From Enterococcus_D sp050529585 (lineage in GTDB: Bacteria; Bacillota; Bacilli; Lactobacillales; Enterococcaceae): DNA of 64,000 nt. The translations under genes and the position numbers were made by a program. Shown here one piece after another: positions 1-8,735 of the stretch. Where the stretch lies: positions 868,001-932,000 of the forward strand of contig NZ_CP172882.1 in assembly GCF_050529585.1 (NCBI RefSeq). The letters run 5' to 3'. Within the stretch, counting starts at the first letter, position 1, and each line of letters begins with the position of its first letter. The notes below the pieces were generated by a model that had not been told where the DNA came from, ran no database searches, and saw only the letters and a program-made list of their open reading frames with translations.

Positions 1-1
1 C

Positions 2-394
2 CGCGCATTGTTGTTATTGCAGACCGCCGGGTTGATTACATTAGATGAATCAAAAGGGTTGCTGCCGACCACCAACGATGTTACTGACAATCCTCAACAT
101 CTAGTGTTTGAACTGTTGGATTCCAATCAAACCGCACGGGCCTTGACAGATGTTGATATTTCACTGATCAATAATGGCATGGCAGTAGATGCTGGGTTGG
201 TTCCAACTGAAGATGCGATTTACTTGGAACCGGTGGCGGATTCTTCGACGCCTTATTACAATGTGATCGCGGCACGAGCAGATGAAAAAGACAATGACGT
301 GTATCAAACCGTCGTCAAGTATTATCAGACGGATGAAGTGAAAGCAATTATAGATGAAGTTACAAAAAAATCGAGTATACCTGTATGGGAATAG
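2..394 (+). CDS. MetQ/NlpA-family substrate-binding lipoprotein, C-terminal part
   Basis: This is the last ~130 residues of a MetQ/NlpA-type periplasmic-binding-fold lipoprotein; the frame is open at the left edge, so the gene starts outside the window. Family knowledge: these proteins capture methionine or related amino acids for a MetNI-type ABC importer. Visible family features are the aspartate-rich stretch, the PYYNVIAAR segment and the C-terminal run ending SSIPVWE, typical of NlpA proteins. It ends 14 bases before the start of the next lipoprotein gene. The substrate cannot be decided from the fragment, and the MetN/MetI partners would lie to the left. Confidence 0.82.
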   Translation, partial: RALLLLQTAGLITLDESKGLLPTTNDVTDNPQHLVFELLDSNQTARALTDVDISLINNGMAVDAGLVPTEDAIYLEPVADSSTPYYNVIAARADEKDNDVYQTVVKYYQTDEVKAIIDEVTKKSSIPVWE

Positions 395-408
395 GAAGTA
401 GGATAAAT

Positions 409-1992
409 ATGATAAATTGGAAAAAAGGTTTAGCAAGTATTGCTGTGATCGGGTTAGGATTCGCTCTAGCAGCTTGCGGTTCTTCAAATAGTACAGACGA
501 AACGACAAATAATTCAACGATTGCAACAGCAGATGATTCAACTTTCACGTATGCAATCAGTGGCGATCCTTCATCAACAAACCCAATCAACACCAGTGAC
601 CGTTGGGGGTTGACTGTCACCAACATGATTTATTCACCGCTGGTAGCCGTTGAAGCGGATGGTACCACCAAAAATGTGTTGGCTGATTCCGTTGAAGCTG
701 CAGAAGATGGCCTTTCAGTAACGGTTAAATTGAAACAAGACATCAAATGGTCTGATGGAGAAGCCTTTACTGCTGATGATGTAGTATTCACATATGAGCA
801 AAAAGTCAAAAAAGAAAATGGCAATGCTGACTCATTATGGGTGAAAGATCAACCAATATCCATTGAAAAAGTCGATGATTACACAGTGAAATTCGTTTTA
901 CCTTCACCTAGTGCATCGGCGGTCAGCAATATCGCGACAGAAACATACATCATTCCTGAACATATTTACAAAGATGTCTCAGACTTTTCAGTAGCAGAAT
1001 TGCCAGAATCACCAGTAGGGACAGGACCTTACAAGTTAAAAGAATACAAGCGCGGCGAGTACTTCACTTTCGAAGCCAATGAAAACTATTTTGAAGGCGC
1101 CCCTTCAATCAAAAATGTGACACTTAGAATCATTGAAAGTACCGATACCGCGAAAGTCGCTTTGCAAAAAGGGGAAGTCGATGCAACTGTTGTCTTGCCT
1201 TCAGACATTGAAGACTTAGACGATTCTCAAATCACAGTGTATCCTTATACAGAAAACCGGATCGGATACTTAGGTTTGAATACAAATACCGATGCGTTAA
1301 AAGATGTCAAAGTCCGTCAAGCGGTATTATATGCACTGAACAAAGATGAATTGAATCAAGGGGCATACTTAAGCGATGAATACTACGATACACCGTATTC
1401 ATTCTTGCCGCCCAATAATCCATACGTGACTGATGATGTGGAAAAATATGACACCAATGTCGATAAAGCCAAAGAATTATTGCAAGAAGCTGGCGTTTCT
1501 GATTTGACATTGAACCTTGCGTTCACATCAACAGATCCAGCACAAACGATTCAAGCAACGCTGATCCAACAACAACTACAGCAAGCAGGCATCACGGTCA
1601 ACCTTGAAGGCGGCGATGGTACAGCTATTTTCACTGAGTTGAACAAAGCGGACTCAACCAAATACAACTTGTTCCTTGGTGGCTACATCATGGGGAATGA
1701 TCCTGATTTATATGCCCGTTTATTTACAACCGGTGGTGGATCAAATTACTTCCAAGCCAAAATCGACGCTATCGATAGCTTGTTCGCTGAAGCAGCTGTT
1801 GAATTAGATGCTGACAAACGCGCTGATTTATACAATGAATTGCAGCAAGTGGTCGCAGAGGAAGCAATCATCTACCCAATCGTTGACAATAAGAAAATTT
1901 TAGCGGTCAATAACCGAATCGGAAATGTAGAGGATGCGTCATTGATTCCAATCTACACTTTCGAAGATATGTCTAAATTGACGATCAAGTAA
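409..1992 (+). CDS. Oligopeptide ABC transporter substrate-binding lipoprotein (OppA/DppA type)
   Basis: A 527-residue extracellular solute-binding protein of family 5 (SBP_bac_5). The start at 409 is preferred over an in-frame ATG at 385 because AGGAAGTAGG lies just upstream and because it gives a clean lipoprotein signal: MINWKKG, a hydrophobic core and a lipobox LAAC with Cys23. The mature part has the family motifs WSDGEAFTADDVVFT and, near the C-terminus, the domain that closes over the peptide. It heads a run of importer genes (two permeases, two ATPases), so it should deliver peptides, or possibly nickel or another oligopeptide-like ligand, to them. An intrinsic terminator follows directly and probably makes this protein more abundant than the membrane parts. 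Confidence 0.9.
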   Translation: MINWKKGLASIAVIGLGFALAACGSSNSTDETTNNSTIATADDSTFTYAISGDPSSTNPINTSDRWGLTVTNMIYSPLVAVEADGTTKNVLADSVEAAEDGLSVTVKLKQDIKWSDGEAFTADDVVFTYEQKVKKENGNADSLWVKDQPISIEKVDDYTVKFVLPSPSASAVSNIATETYIIPEHIYKDVSDFSVAELPESPVGTGPYKLKEYKRGEYFTFEANENYFEGAPSIKNVTLRIIESTDTAKVALQKGEVDATVVLPSDIEDLDDSQITVYPYTENRIGYLGLNTNTDALKDVKVRQAVLYALNKDELNQGAYLSDEYYDTPYSFLPPNNPYVTDDVEKYDTNVDKAKELLQEAGVSDLTLNLAFTSTDPAQTIQATLIQQQLQQAGITVNLEGGDGTAIFTELNKADSTKYNLFLGGYIMGNDPDLYARLFTTGGGSNYFQAKIDAIDSLFAEAAVELDADKRADLYNELQQVVAEEAIIYPIVDNKKILAVNNRIGNVEDASLIPIYTFEDMSKLTIK

Positions 1993-1998
1993 TCCGTT

Positions 1999-2034
1999 GG
2001 CTGTGATAAAGCGTGTTTATCACAGCCTTTTTTT
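1999..2034 (+). terminator. Intercistronic hairpin-terminator after the binding-protein gene
   Basis: A 12-bp perfect stem (GGCTGTGATAAA / TTTATCACAGCC) is followed by seven T. It sits between the binding-protein gene and the first permease gene of the same transporter, so partial termination or 3'-end protection of the binding-protein mRNA is the likely role. Confidence 0.85.
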
Positions 2035-2058
2035 GATGAACAAGAAAGTAGGTTAATC

Positions 2059-3018
2059 ATGTTCCGATACATTGCCAAACGAATCTTGCAAGCCATTCCC
2101 TTGCTTTTCGTTATTTCATTTATTGTTTTTTCTCTCATACATATTGCCCCGTATGATGTGATTGATTCGATCACAACGCCCAATATGACGCAAGAACAAG
2201 TTGATCTGCTGCGTCAGCGTTATGGTTTGGATCAACCATTTTTGGTCCAATATTTTCTGTGGATCAAAAATATCTTGTCCGGAAATCTAGGCTTTTCTTT
2301 GGTTTCCCAAAACAGTATCTCATCAGAATTGGCTACCCGCATCCCGAATACGATTCGCTTGGTCTTGCCAGCGTATTTGACCGCTTTGGTCCTAGCCATC
2401 GTTTTAGGCTTGTTGGCAGCAGCCAACAAAGGCAAAATCTGGGATCGAATCATTGATGCAGTTGCTTCCTTGGGGATTGCTGTGCCTACATTTTGGTTTG
2501 CCATGATTTTGATTTACGTTTTTGGTTATTTATTGAATATGTTCCCAATTATTGGGATGCATACTGTCGGCAAAGAAGGGGATTTTGGCGATTTTATGCA
2601 ACACTTCATCTTGCCATATATTACCTTGACGGTGGCTTTCTTCCCAGATTTGACCAGATATATTCGGGCGTCAGCGACACAACAAGTTTCAGAAGATTAT
2701 GTGATGGTGCAGCAAGCCTTCCATGCCAGCAAATGGCAAATCTTTAGTCGGCATATCAGCCGAAACATTTTGATTCCCGTTGTGACCCAAATCGGGTTGG
2801 CATTGCCGATGCTGGTCACCGGCGCGATCATTACGGAAACGATCTATGGCTGGCCAGGTGTCGGACCTTATTTGATGAGTGCCACCAAAAGCTTAGATTA
2901 TCCAGTGATCATGGCGATCATGCTCTTATCCGCCACTTTAGTCATTATGGGGAATTTGCTGGCGGATGTCCTATATTCAGTGGTCGATCCGCGGATACGT
3001 AAAGGAGGGAGCAAGTAG
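2059..3018 (+). CDS. Peptide ABC transporter permease, DppB/OppB type
   Basis: A 319-residue inner-membrane permease (BPD_transp_1). The N-terminus RYIAKRILQAIPLLF is the standard opening of DppB/OppB proteins. It is followed by an extracytoplasmic segment with QRYGLDQP and FLVQYFLW, then five further hydrophobic segments. The ATPase-docking loop is visible around QAFHASKWQIFSRHI. It forms the channel with the DppC-like protein encoded next, whose GTG start overlaps this stop by one base (TAGTG), suggesting coupled translation. ATG at 2059 has the ribosome site AAGTAGG. Substrate unknown. Confidence 0.92.
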   Translation: MFRYIAKRILQAIPLLFVISFIVFSLIHIAPYDVIDSITTPNMTQEQVDLLRQRYGLDQPFLVQYFLWIKNILSGNLGFSLVSQNSISSELATRIPNTIRLVLPAYLTALVLAIVLGLLAAANKGKIWDRIIDAVASLGIAVPTFWFAMILIYVFGYLLNMFPIIGMHTVGKEGDFGDFMQHFILPYITLTVAFFPDLTRYIRASATQQVSEDYVMVQQAFHASKWQIFSRHISRNILIPVVTQIGLALPMLVTGAIITETIYGWPGVGPYLMSATKSLDYPVIMAIMLLSATLVIMGNLLADVLYSVVDPRIRKGGSK

Positions 3019-3848
3019 TGAAACGAGTAAAAACAATTGGCAAAACGATTTTTTCATCACCTGTTTACACCTTTTCTGTCCTCTTTTTGACGTTGTTGAT
3101 CATCTTATCATTGGTTGCGCCTTTGATTCCCATTGATCCGAATGCAACTGATGTCAGCAACATGTCACAGCCGCCTAGTTTGACCCATCTTTTTGGGACA
3201 GATGAAGTTGGGCGCGATTACTTTATCCGTGTTGTCTACGGTGGTCGGGTATCCTTGCTGGTAGGTGTCTTAGCGATGATCACCGCCACGTTGATCGGTA
3301 CTTTGGTCGGGTTGACTGCAGGATACTTTGGCGGATGGCTGGACAGCCTGTTGATGCGCATTGTTGATGTACTTTCATCGATTCCATGGCTCGTACTTGT
3401 GATCGTACTGAGTGTCTTTTTGCGTCCTGGTTTATCCACGATCATTATCGTGATCGGTGGTTTTTCTTGGATGAGTATCGCCAGGTTGATTCGTGGGGAG
3501 ACCCTAGCTGCAAAGGAACGAGAATACGTCGCTTATGGCCAATTTATTGGCCGTTCATCGATCAGTATCATTTTCAAACACGTGTTTCCAGCAGTCTTGC
3601 CGACATTGATCGTGGCAGCGTCCGCAAGTATTTCCAGCGCTATCATGACTGAATCCGCATTGAGTTTCCTTGGATTAGGGATCCAGCAACCAATGGCATC
3701 GTGGGGCAGTTTGTTGCAAAATGCCCAAAACAGCTTGCAGCGGGCACCTTATATGGCGATCTTGCCTGGGCTGTTTGTTATTTTTACGATTTATTCCTTC
3801 AATAATATCGGAGACATGATCAAACATGTGCTCCAAAGAGAGGTGTGA
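3018..3848 (+). CDS. Peptide ABC transporter permease, DppC/OppC type
   Basis: A 276-residue permease that pairs with the preceding DppB-like protein. It has one N-terminal membrane helix, the family segment PPSLTHLFGTDEVGRDYF, then the BPD_transp_1 domain with the docking motif and ESALSFLGLGIQQP near the end, all hallmarks of DppC/OppC. Translation begins at GTG 3018 behind AAAGGAGGG, overlapping the upstream stop. The end abuts the first ATPase gene. Length is slightly short for the family but no domain is missing. Confidence 0.92.
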   Translation: MKRVKTIGKTIFSSPVYTFSVLFLTLLIILSLVAPLIPIDPNATDVSNMSQPPSLTHLFGTDEVGRDYFIRVVYGGRVSLLVGVLAMITATLIGTLVGLTAGYFGGWLDSLLMRIVDVLSSIPWLVLVIVLSVFLRPGLSTIIIVIGGFSWMSIARLIRGETLAAKEREYVAYGQFIGRSSISIIFKHVFPAVLPTLIVAASASISSAIMTESALSFLGLGIQQPMASWGSLLQNAQNSLQRAPYMAILPGLFVIFTIYSFNNIGDMIKHVLQREV

Positions 3849-3850
3849 CC

Positions 3851-4738
3851 ATGACAAAGGAATTATTGACTATCAAAGGATTGCAGGTCACCTTCAAGAA
3901 CAAGCAAGGGGAAAAACGACTGGTCAAAGACGTTGATTTATCGATTCCTAAAGGTCAAGTGGTGGGGATCGTTGGCGAATCTGGCAGCGGAAAAAGTATG
4001 ACCATGAAAAGTGTGATGGATCTTTTGCCTGAAAATGTCAGTGACCAATTTGATACCTACACATTTGATGGACAACCAATCACCAATCGACGTCAATTAC
4101 CGATTGCGATGATCTTTCAAGACCCAATGACTTCACTAAACCCATTAAGAACCATCGGGTATCACTTAATAGAGGTGATTCGCCGTAATCGATCCATCAG
4201 CAAAAAAGCCGCCCAAGAAGCAGCCATCCAAGAATTGACTAAAGTCGGGATCCCTTTTCCGGCACAGCGGATGAAACAATATCCCCATGAATTGTCGGGG
4301 GGGATGCGGCAGCGGGTGATGATTGCGATGGCATTGTTGGCTCAGCCAGAACTGCTAATCGCTGACGAGCCTACCACAGCATTGGATGTAACGATCCAAG
4401 CCCAAATTTTGGCGTTGATCAAGACATTGCAAAGAGAAAATCAATTATCCGTGGTTTTGGTGACCCATGACTTTGGTGTTGTTGCCGGGATGTGTGATTA
4501 TATCAAAGTCATGTATCAAGGTCGCGTGGTGGAAGAAGGCACCACCGAGGATATTTTTTATCAGCCTGTTCATCCATATACCAAACAATTGCTGCAAGCC
4601 GCCCATCTCGGCGACAAGCATGCAGAGTTGAAAATATTCAATTATCAAGAACAACTCCCTGATGTGTTGACGATGCAAGAAGTGAGTGCAACACATCGGG
4701 TGTGGTTGAGTCAGGAGGCTGCATCATGGAAGAATTGA
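3851..4738 (+). CDS. Peptide ABC transporter ATP-binding protein, DppD/OppD type
   Basis: A 295-residue ABC ATPase. Walker A is GESGSGKS, Q-loop MIFQDPMTSLNP, signature LSGGMRQRVMIA, Walker B LLIADEPTTALD, and H-loop THDFG, so all catalytic elements are intact. ATG 3851 is chosen over GTG 3845 because AGAGAGG gives a proper spacing to it. The C-terminal extension found in most OppD/DppD proteins is short here and shows no clear cysteine-rich tail. The end overlaps the start of the second ATPase gene by 13 bases, so the two subunits are probably made in equal amounts. Confidence 0.92.
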   Translation: MTKELLTIKGLQVTFKNKQGEKRLVKDVDLSIPKGQVVGIVGESGSGKSMTMKSVMDLLPENVSDQFDTYTFDGQPITNRRQLPIAMIFQDPMTSLNPLRTIGYHLIEVIRRNRSISKKAAQEAAIQELTKVGIPFPAQRMKQYPHELSGGMRQRVMIAMALLAQPELLIADEPTTALDVTIQAQILALIKTLQRENQLSVVLVTHDFGVVAGMCDYIKVMYQGRVVEEGTTEDIFYQPVHPYTKQLLQAAHLGDKHAELKIFNYQEQLPDVLTMQEVSATHRVWLSQEAASWKN

Positions 4739-5616
4739 TCCGCGTCGAACACGCGTCTAAAACCTTTCGCAGCAAAAATTGGCGGGGGATCGTCAATGAA
4801 GTACGCGCAGTAGAAGATGTGTCATTGACGATCCATCGCGGTGAAACATTGGGATTGGTGGGGGAGTCTGGCAGTGGTAAAACAACGTTGGGCCGTAGTA
4901 TTCTCAATCTGGAACAACTGACATCGGGCAAGGTCTTTTATGCAGGACAAAATCTTGCGTCTTTGTCTGAAAGTGACCGAAAAGCGGCTTATCAGCATAT
5001 GCAGGTCATTTTTCAGGATCCGTATTCCTCGTTGAATCCACGGATGACCGCCTTGGAGCTCGTGATGGAACCTTTATTGACAGACAGTAAAGAAGTCGCT
5101 ATAGTTAAGGCCAAAGAAATTCTTTCAATTGTGGGTATCACCGGTGAAGATGTCTATAAACTGCCGAAAAGTTTCAGTGGCGGACAACGACAACGGATCG
5201 GCATCGCTCGGGCAGTGGTCAATCGACCAGCTTTTGTATTGTGTGATGAACCAACTTCAGCATTGGATGTATCGATCCAAGCCCAAATCATTCAATTGTT
5301 GCTGCAGCTGCAAAAAGAGTTTTCTTTATCCTATCTCTTTATTTCACATGACTTGTCTGTGATTCGTCATATCAGTGACCGAACGGCAGTTATGTATCAA
5401 GGAAAATTGGTTGAATTGGCCCCAACACAGCAGCTTTTTGATGACCCGCAACACCCGTATACCAAGAAATTACTCGCCGCAGCGCCAATTGCTGATCCGG
5501 TATTGGCTCGCGCAGCTATGGCACAACCAGAAATCAATCAAACCATCCAGTTGACCCCGCACTTCGAATGGATCGAAGTCGCAGAGGGACACTACGTAAG
5601 GAGAGAACAACAATGA
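4726..5616 (+). CDS. Peptide ABC transporter ATP-binding protein, DppF/OppF type
   Basis: A 296-residue ABC ATPase, second subunit of the peptide importer. Walker A is GESGSGKTTLGR, Q-loop VIFQDPYSSLNPRM, signature FSGGQRQRIGIARA, Walker B VLCDEPTSALDVS, H-loop SHDLSV. The PYTKKLLAAAP segment begins the OppF-type C-terminal region. ATG 4726 has CAGGAGG seven to eight bases upstream; the frame is open further 5' (ATG 4702) but without a better site. The stop overlaps the OsmC-like gene by four bases (ATGA). Confidence 0.92.
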   Translation: MEELIRVEHASKTFRSKNWRGIVNEVRAVEDVSLTIHRGETLGLVGESGSGKTTLGRSILNLEQLTSGKVFYAGQNLASLSESDRKAAYQHMQVIFQDPYSSLNPRMTALELVMEPLLTDSKEVAIVKAKEILSIVGITGEDVYKLPKSFSGGQRQRIGIARAVVNRPAFVLCDEPTSALDVSIQAQIIQLLLQLQKEFSLSYLFISHDLSVIRHISDRTAVMYQGKLVELAPTQQLFDDPQHPYTKKLLAAAPIADPVLARAAMAQPEINQTIQLTPHFEWIEVAEGHYVRREQQ

Positions 5617-6014
5617 CAGTCGAAACATTAACGATACACGAAGGCAATAATGGTTATGATAAATTTGAAATGCAGACACCAAACGGCGATTGGATATTAG
5701 GCAGAGAACAGGGCTACTCTCCTGTTCAAATGCTTGTCAGCGCTGTGGCAGCTTGTGGCGGCTATGTGTACCGCTCTGTTTTGAAAAATTCAAAAATAGA
5801 GGCTGAGATCAGCAAGATCGAAGTCAGTTATGACCGCGATCCAGAGAAAAAAGCAGAACCAGTCAGTGCCATCCAAATCAAATTTAGCGCCAAAGTTGCA
5901 GAAGCAGACCAAGAAAAAGCCATTCGCTGTTTGAAATTGATCTCGCCAAATTGCCCAGTGATACAATCATTGGACCCGACAATCCAAGTCACAGAAACAG
6001 TGGTGTTTATCTAA
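5613..6014 (+). CDS. OsmC-family protein
   Basis: A 133-residue OsmC/Ohr-fold protein. Members of this family are usually thiol-dependent hydroperoxide reductases with two cysteines. Here Cys48 (in VAACGG) and Cys114 (in SPNCPV) stand at the expected places, which supports catalytic competence. The start at ATG 5613 overlaps the stop of the DppF-like gene (ATGA) and has AAGGAGAG upstream. It is the last gene of the importer operon, followed by a strong terminator. Why an OsmC protein travels with a peptide importer is not evident; the imported substrate could be a thiol peptide, but that is only inference. Confidence 0.85.
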   Translation: MTVETLTIHEGNNGYDKFEMQTPNGDWILGREQGYSPVQMLVSAVAACGGYVYRSVLKNSKIEAEISKIEVSYDRDPEKKAEPVSAIQIKFSAKVAEADQEKAIRCLKLISPNCPVIQSLDPTIQVTETVVFI

Positions 6015-6018
6015 ATGC

Positions 6019-6067
6019 AAAAGACGATCATCACGAGCCAATAGCGGTTCGTGATGATCGTCTTTTT
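6019..6067. terminator. Bidirectional intrinsic terminator
   Basis: A long inverted repeat (AAAAGACGATCATCACGA ... TCGTGATGATCGTCTTTT) with T-runs on both strands separates the convergent OsmC-like and Crp/Fnr-like genes and can terminate both. Confidence 0.88.
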
Positions 6068-6083
6068 TATATAACGCGAATCA

Positions 6084-6740
6084 TCAATAAATGATATTCT
6101 CCCGAATCATCTCAATATTTTTTACCAGCAACTTGCGATCGACACTCTGCAAGGCGCCAGCTTCTCGCAGACGCTGCATCATCCGGTTGACACTGCTGGC
6201 GGATGTAATACCGCAAAAACGGGCAATTTCTTCGTTGGTGACTTCAAAATCGATCAAGACACCTTCGTCAGTCTCGACACCAAAGGTTTCGTAGAGTTCA
6301 TTGATTTGGGTACAAACGGCACCATATTTGCCATTCATCAGCATTTGCTGCATTTTCTTCATCGTATCCATCAAATTTTTACGGTAGTATTCTTTGACAT
6401 AGTCTTGAAGTTGTCGGTTGTGGTTGACGTCCATCCAGAATTGCGCCCGAACGATTTTATACAATTCAGCCTCTTCCGACTCCACCCGAACATTGAAAGG
6501 TGCTTCGACTTCTTGCGAATATTCGTCTTTGAACAAGGAGACGATTTCAAAGTCATTGAGATAGCGCAAATTGAATTCACGGCCTTCATGGGTCACAACG
6601 CTAGTTCTGATGATTCCCTTTTTTAAAATATATACATAGCGATCAGGGATCCCTTCATAAGTCAAATAGCTTTTCTTTTTTCTAATGACGACCGGTATCG
6701 CTTTTTTCTTTAAATAGTCACTTAATACCTGTTTCTCCAC
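6084..6740 (-). CDS. Crp/Fnr-family transcription regulator
   Basis: A 218-residue regulator with an N-terminal cyclic-nucleotide-binding-like beta-roll (residues ~15-110; GIIRTSVVTHEGREFNLRYL) and a C-terminal winged helix (ITSASSVNRMMQRLREAGAL at ~175-195). No cysteine cluster for an Fnr-type Fe-S centre is visible and the cAMP-contacting residues of Crp are not evident, so the signal is unknown. Translation starts at GTG 6740 behind AAAAGGAG. It is divergent from the MFS transporter gene, which is a plausible target. Confidence 0.85.
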   Translation of the reverse strand: MEKQVLSDYLKKKAIPVVIRKKKSYLTYEGIPDRYVYILKKGIIRTSVVTHEGREFNLRYLNDFEIVSLFKDEYSQEVEAPFNVRVESEEAELYKIVRAQFWMDVNHNRQLQDYVKEYYRKNLMDTMKKMQQMLMNGKYGAVCTQINELYETFGVETDEGVLIDFEVTNEEIARFCGITSASSVNRMMQRLREAGALQSVDRKLLVKNIEMIRENIIY

Positions 6741-6834
6741 CCAAATTGCTCCTTTTAGCGTAATTCAACCCGTTTTTTCCTGAAAATAGCTTGAAATTTC
6801 ATATATTCTTGCTTCATTAAAAGACATTTCAGAT

Positions 6835-6882
6835 AAAAAAGCAATAACAAATGTTAATGTTTCTTGTTATTGCGCTTTTTTA
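6835..6882. terminator. Terminator-like hairpin inside a divergent promoter region
   Basis: AAAAAAGCAATAACAA and TTGTTATTGCGCTTTTTT form a ~14-bp stem around a 13-base loop with T-runs on both strands. It lies between two divergently transcribed genes, where no annotated transcript is expected to end. It could end a small RNA or leader, or insulate the two promoters. Confidence 0.6.
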
Positions 6883-7003
6883 GCAACAAAAGCGATTTTC
6901 AGAAAATTTCATTTTCAGTATAGTTAGAGCATTCAATAGAGAAGCAGGAGGGATCATTTCTTTACGCGATATGGGTCAGAATCAAAGGAGGAGAAAGCAG
7001 CAA

Positions 7004-8227
7004 ATGCAAGAAAGTCAAACTGAAAAACTATGGAACAAAGGATTTATTACCATTACATTGATCAATTTTATTGTTTTTCTTGTTTATTATTGTTTTGTCG
7101 TGATCACGGCAAAATTCGCCACGCAGGAATTAGGGGCAACGACTGCTCAAGCGGGATTGGCAGCCGGTATTTATATTATTGGGACATTGATCGCTCGTTT
7201 ATATATTGGGAAAATTTTGGAATTGGTAGGACGCAAAGCCATTTTGCGTTGGGGGATTGTTTTTTATGTGGTGACGACCGCAGCCTATTTGATTTCATCA
7301 AATATCTTTATTTTAGATGGTGTGCGTTTTTTGAATGGATTTGCTTATGGTATGGTTTCAACAGCAGCCAATGCAATCGTCACAGCATATATTCCAGCTT
7401 CTAAACATGGAGAAGGAATCAATTATTATGGATTAAGTACGAGTTTGGCAGCGGCTGTAGGGCCATTTATTGGGATGTTATTATTGCCAACACTAGGTTT
7501 TCGATTCATTATTTGGTTGGCAACGATCTTATCACTTGCCACAGCTATTGCATGTTTCATTTTTCCAGTCAAAAATATCACGTTGGCACCGGAGCATGCT
7601 GCTGAATTAAAGAAATGGTCTGTAAAATCATTTGTGGAACCAAAAGTCTTCTTTATTTCAGGCATCGCCTTCTTGATCGGATTGGCCTACTCAAGTGTAC
7701 TTGGGTTCTTATCGATTTATGCAAGTAACTTGGGATTAGAAACAGCCGGCGCCTTTTTCTTTGTGGTGTATGCACTATCTGTGACCTTTACTAGACCAAT
7801 GACAGGAAAATTGTTTGACCGTCATGGAGCGGATGCCGTGATGTATCCAAGTTTTATCTTTTTGACATTGGGATTATTTCTATTAAGTATCACTGGCAAT
7901 AGTGCCATGTTGTTGATTGCCGGTTGCTTCGTTGGTCTGGGTTACGGTACATTCATGTCAAATGGACAAGCTGTTTGTTTAAAAGAAGTTGATTCACATC
8001 GAATCGGGGTCGCTTTGTCGACGTACTTCATTGGTTTGGATTTAGGTTTAGGTGTCGGTCCTTATGCATTAGGTAGTTTACACGGCCTCTTTGATTATTC
8101 TCAAATCTATATCATTTGTGGTTTGATTCCAGTTGTTGTGGTGGTCTTGTACAAATTATTTTATAAAACAAAACATGTTGTCGACAATGCAAGTCTTTTA
8201 GAACAACACGTCAAAGAGTCAAAATAA
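7004..8227 (+). CDS. MFS transporter
   Basis: A 407-residue major facilitator with about twelve hydrophobic helices. The loop after helix 2 reads RLYIGKILELVGRKAILRWG, matching the MFS motif A pattern (G-x-x-x-[D/E]-x-x-G-R-[K/R]); a second partial copy (GKLFDRHGADAVMYPS) lies in the C-terminal half, as in drug/metabolite exporters. ATG 7004 is chosen over ATG 6971 because AAAGGAGGAG lies ten bases upstream. The substrate is not identifiable. It is followed by a 60-residue coiled-coil ORF and then a terminator, so the two are likely co-transcribed, possibly under the divergent Crp/Fnr-type regulator. Confidence 0.88.
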   Translation: MQESQTEKLWNKGFITITLINFIVFLVYYCFVVITAKFATQELGATTAQAGLAAGIYIIGTLIARLYIGKILELVGRKAILRWGIVFYVVTTAAYLISSNIFILDGVRFLNGFAYGMVSTAANAIVTAYIPASKHGEGINYYGLSTSLAAAVGPFIGMLLLPTLGFRFIIWLATILSLATAIACFIFPVKNITLAPEHAAELKKWSVKSFVEPKVFFISGIAFLIGLAYSSVLGFLSIYASNLGLETAGAFFFVVYALSVTFTRPMTGKLFDRHGADAVMYPSFIFLTLGLFLLSITGNSAMLLIAGCFVGLGYGTFMSNGQAVCLKEVDSHRIGVALSTYFIGLDLGLGVGPYALGSLHGLFDYSQIYIICGLIPVVVVVLYKLFYKTKHVVDNASLLEQHVKESK

Positions 8228-8257
8228 AGAAAATAATAAGGAAGGGAGTTTCTACAC

Positions 8258-8440
8258 ATGGATAGCAATCAACTGATTATTGAGGCATTGAATAAATTAG
8301 TGATGAATGTCAATGAATTAAATGAAGAAATGCATGCGATGAAAGAAGTCACTACCAGCATGACGATCGAACAAGTCGAAATCGATCATCAATTAAGAGA
8401 TATCAAATCAGTCTTGATCAATGACAACTTGATTGGCTGA
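8258..8440 (+). CDS. Small acidic coiled-coil protein, unknown function
   Basis: A 60-residue protein with a heptad-like pattern (LIIEALNKLVMNVNELNEEM) over nearly its full length, no cysteine and no membrane segment. ATG 8258 has AAGGAAGGGAG upstream. It lies 30 bases behind the MFS transporter gene and just before a terminator, so it is probably the second gene of that operon. I do not recognise a family. A small oligomeric partner of the transporter or regulator is possible but unsupported. Confidence 0.65.
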   Translation: MDSNQLIIEALNKLVMNVNELNEEMHAMKEVTTSMTIEQVEIDHQLRDIKSVLINDNLIG

Positions 8441-8445
8441 ACCAG

Positions 8446-8498
8446 AAAAAGCTTTCCCCAACGCTTGGATACATGCGCTGAGGAAGGCTTTTTTTGTT
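8446..8498 (+). terminator. Intrinsic terminator
   Basis: AAAAAGCTTTCCcc pairs with GGAAGGCTTTTTTT across a loop of about 20 bases; it closes the MFS transporter operon. Confidence 0.7.
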
Positions 8499-8545
8499 AA
8501 ATGCGAACAATAAAAGAAAACTTTCAGAAAAAATAAGATGAAAAA

Positions 8546-8575
8546 TTGTCGAATGTTTCGTTTGTGTGCTATAGT
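8546..8575 (+). promoter_or_regulatory. Promoter of the folate-transporter transcript
   Basis: TTGTCG and TATAGT with an 18-base spacer and an extended -10 (TGC before TATAGT) precede the riboswitch by about 30 bases. Confidence 0.65.
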
Positions 8576-8604
8576 GTGTCTGGGTAGCAATACCTAATAA
8601 AAAT

Positions 8605-8700
8605 CAGAGTAGGAAATAAAGCGTTAAGTGCTGAAAGGATGGGATGTTGCCTTTCGGACGAAGGACAAGGGTCCGCGGTTTTATTTTCGCATTCGCTGCA
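8605..8700 (+). ncRNA. Tetrahydrofolate (THF) riboswitch
   Basis: The segment carries the conserved blocks of the folate/THF riboswitch in the right order: GAGTAG, GCGTTAAGTG, GGATGGGATGT, GACGAAGGA, then a GCGGTT...GCATTCGCT closing part. It lies in the leader of a folT gene, the usual genomic partner. There is no terminator between it and the gene, so it probably acts on translation through the AAAAGGAG site at 8719-8726. Confidence 0.85.
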
Positions 8701-8735
8701 TGAACTTGTAGCAGCTCTAAAAGGAGATGCTCGTT

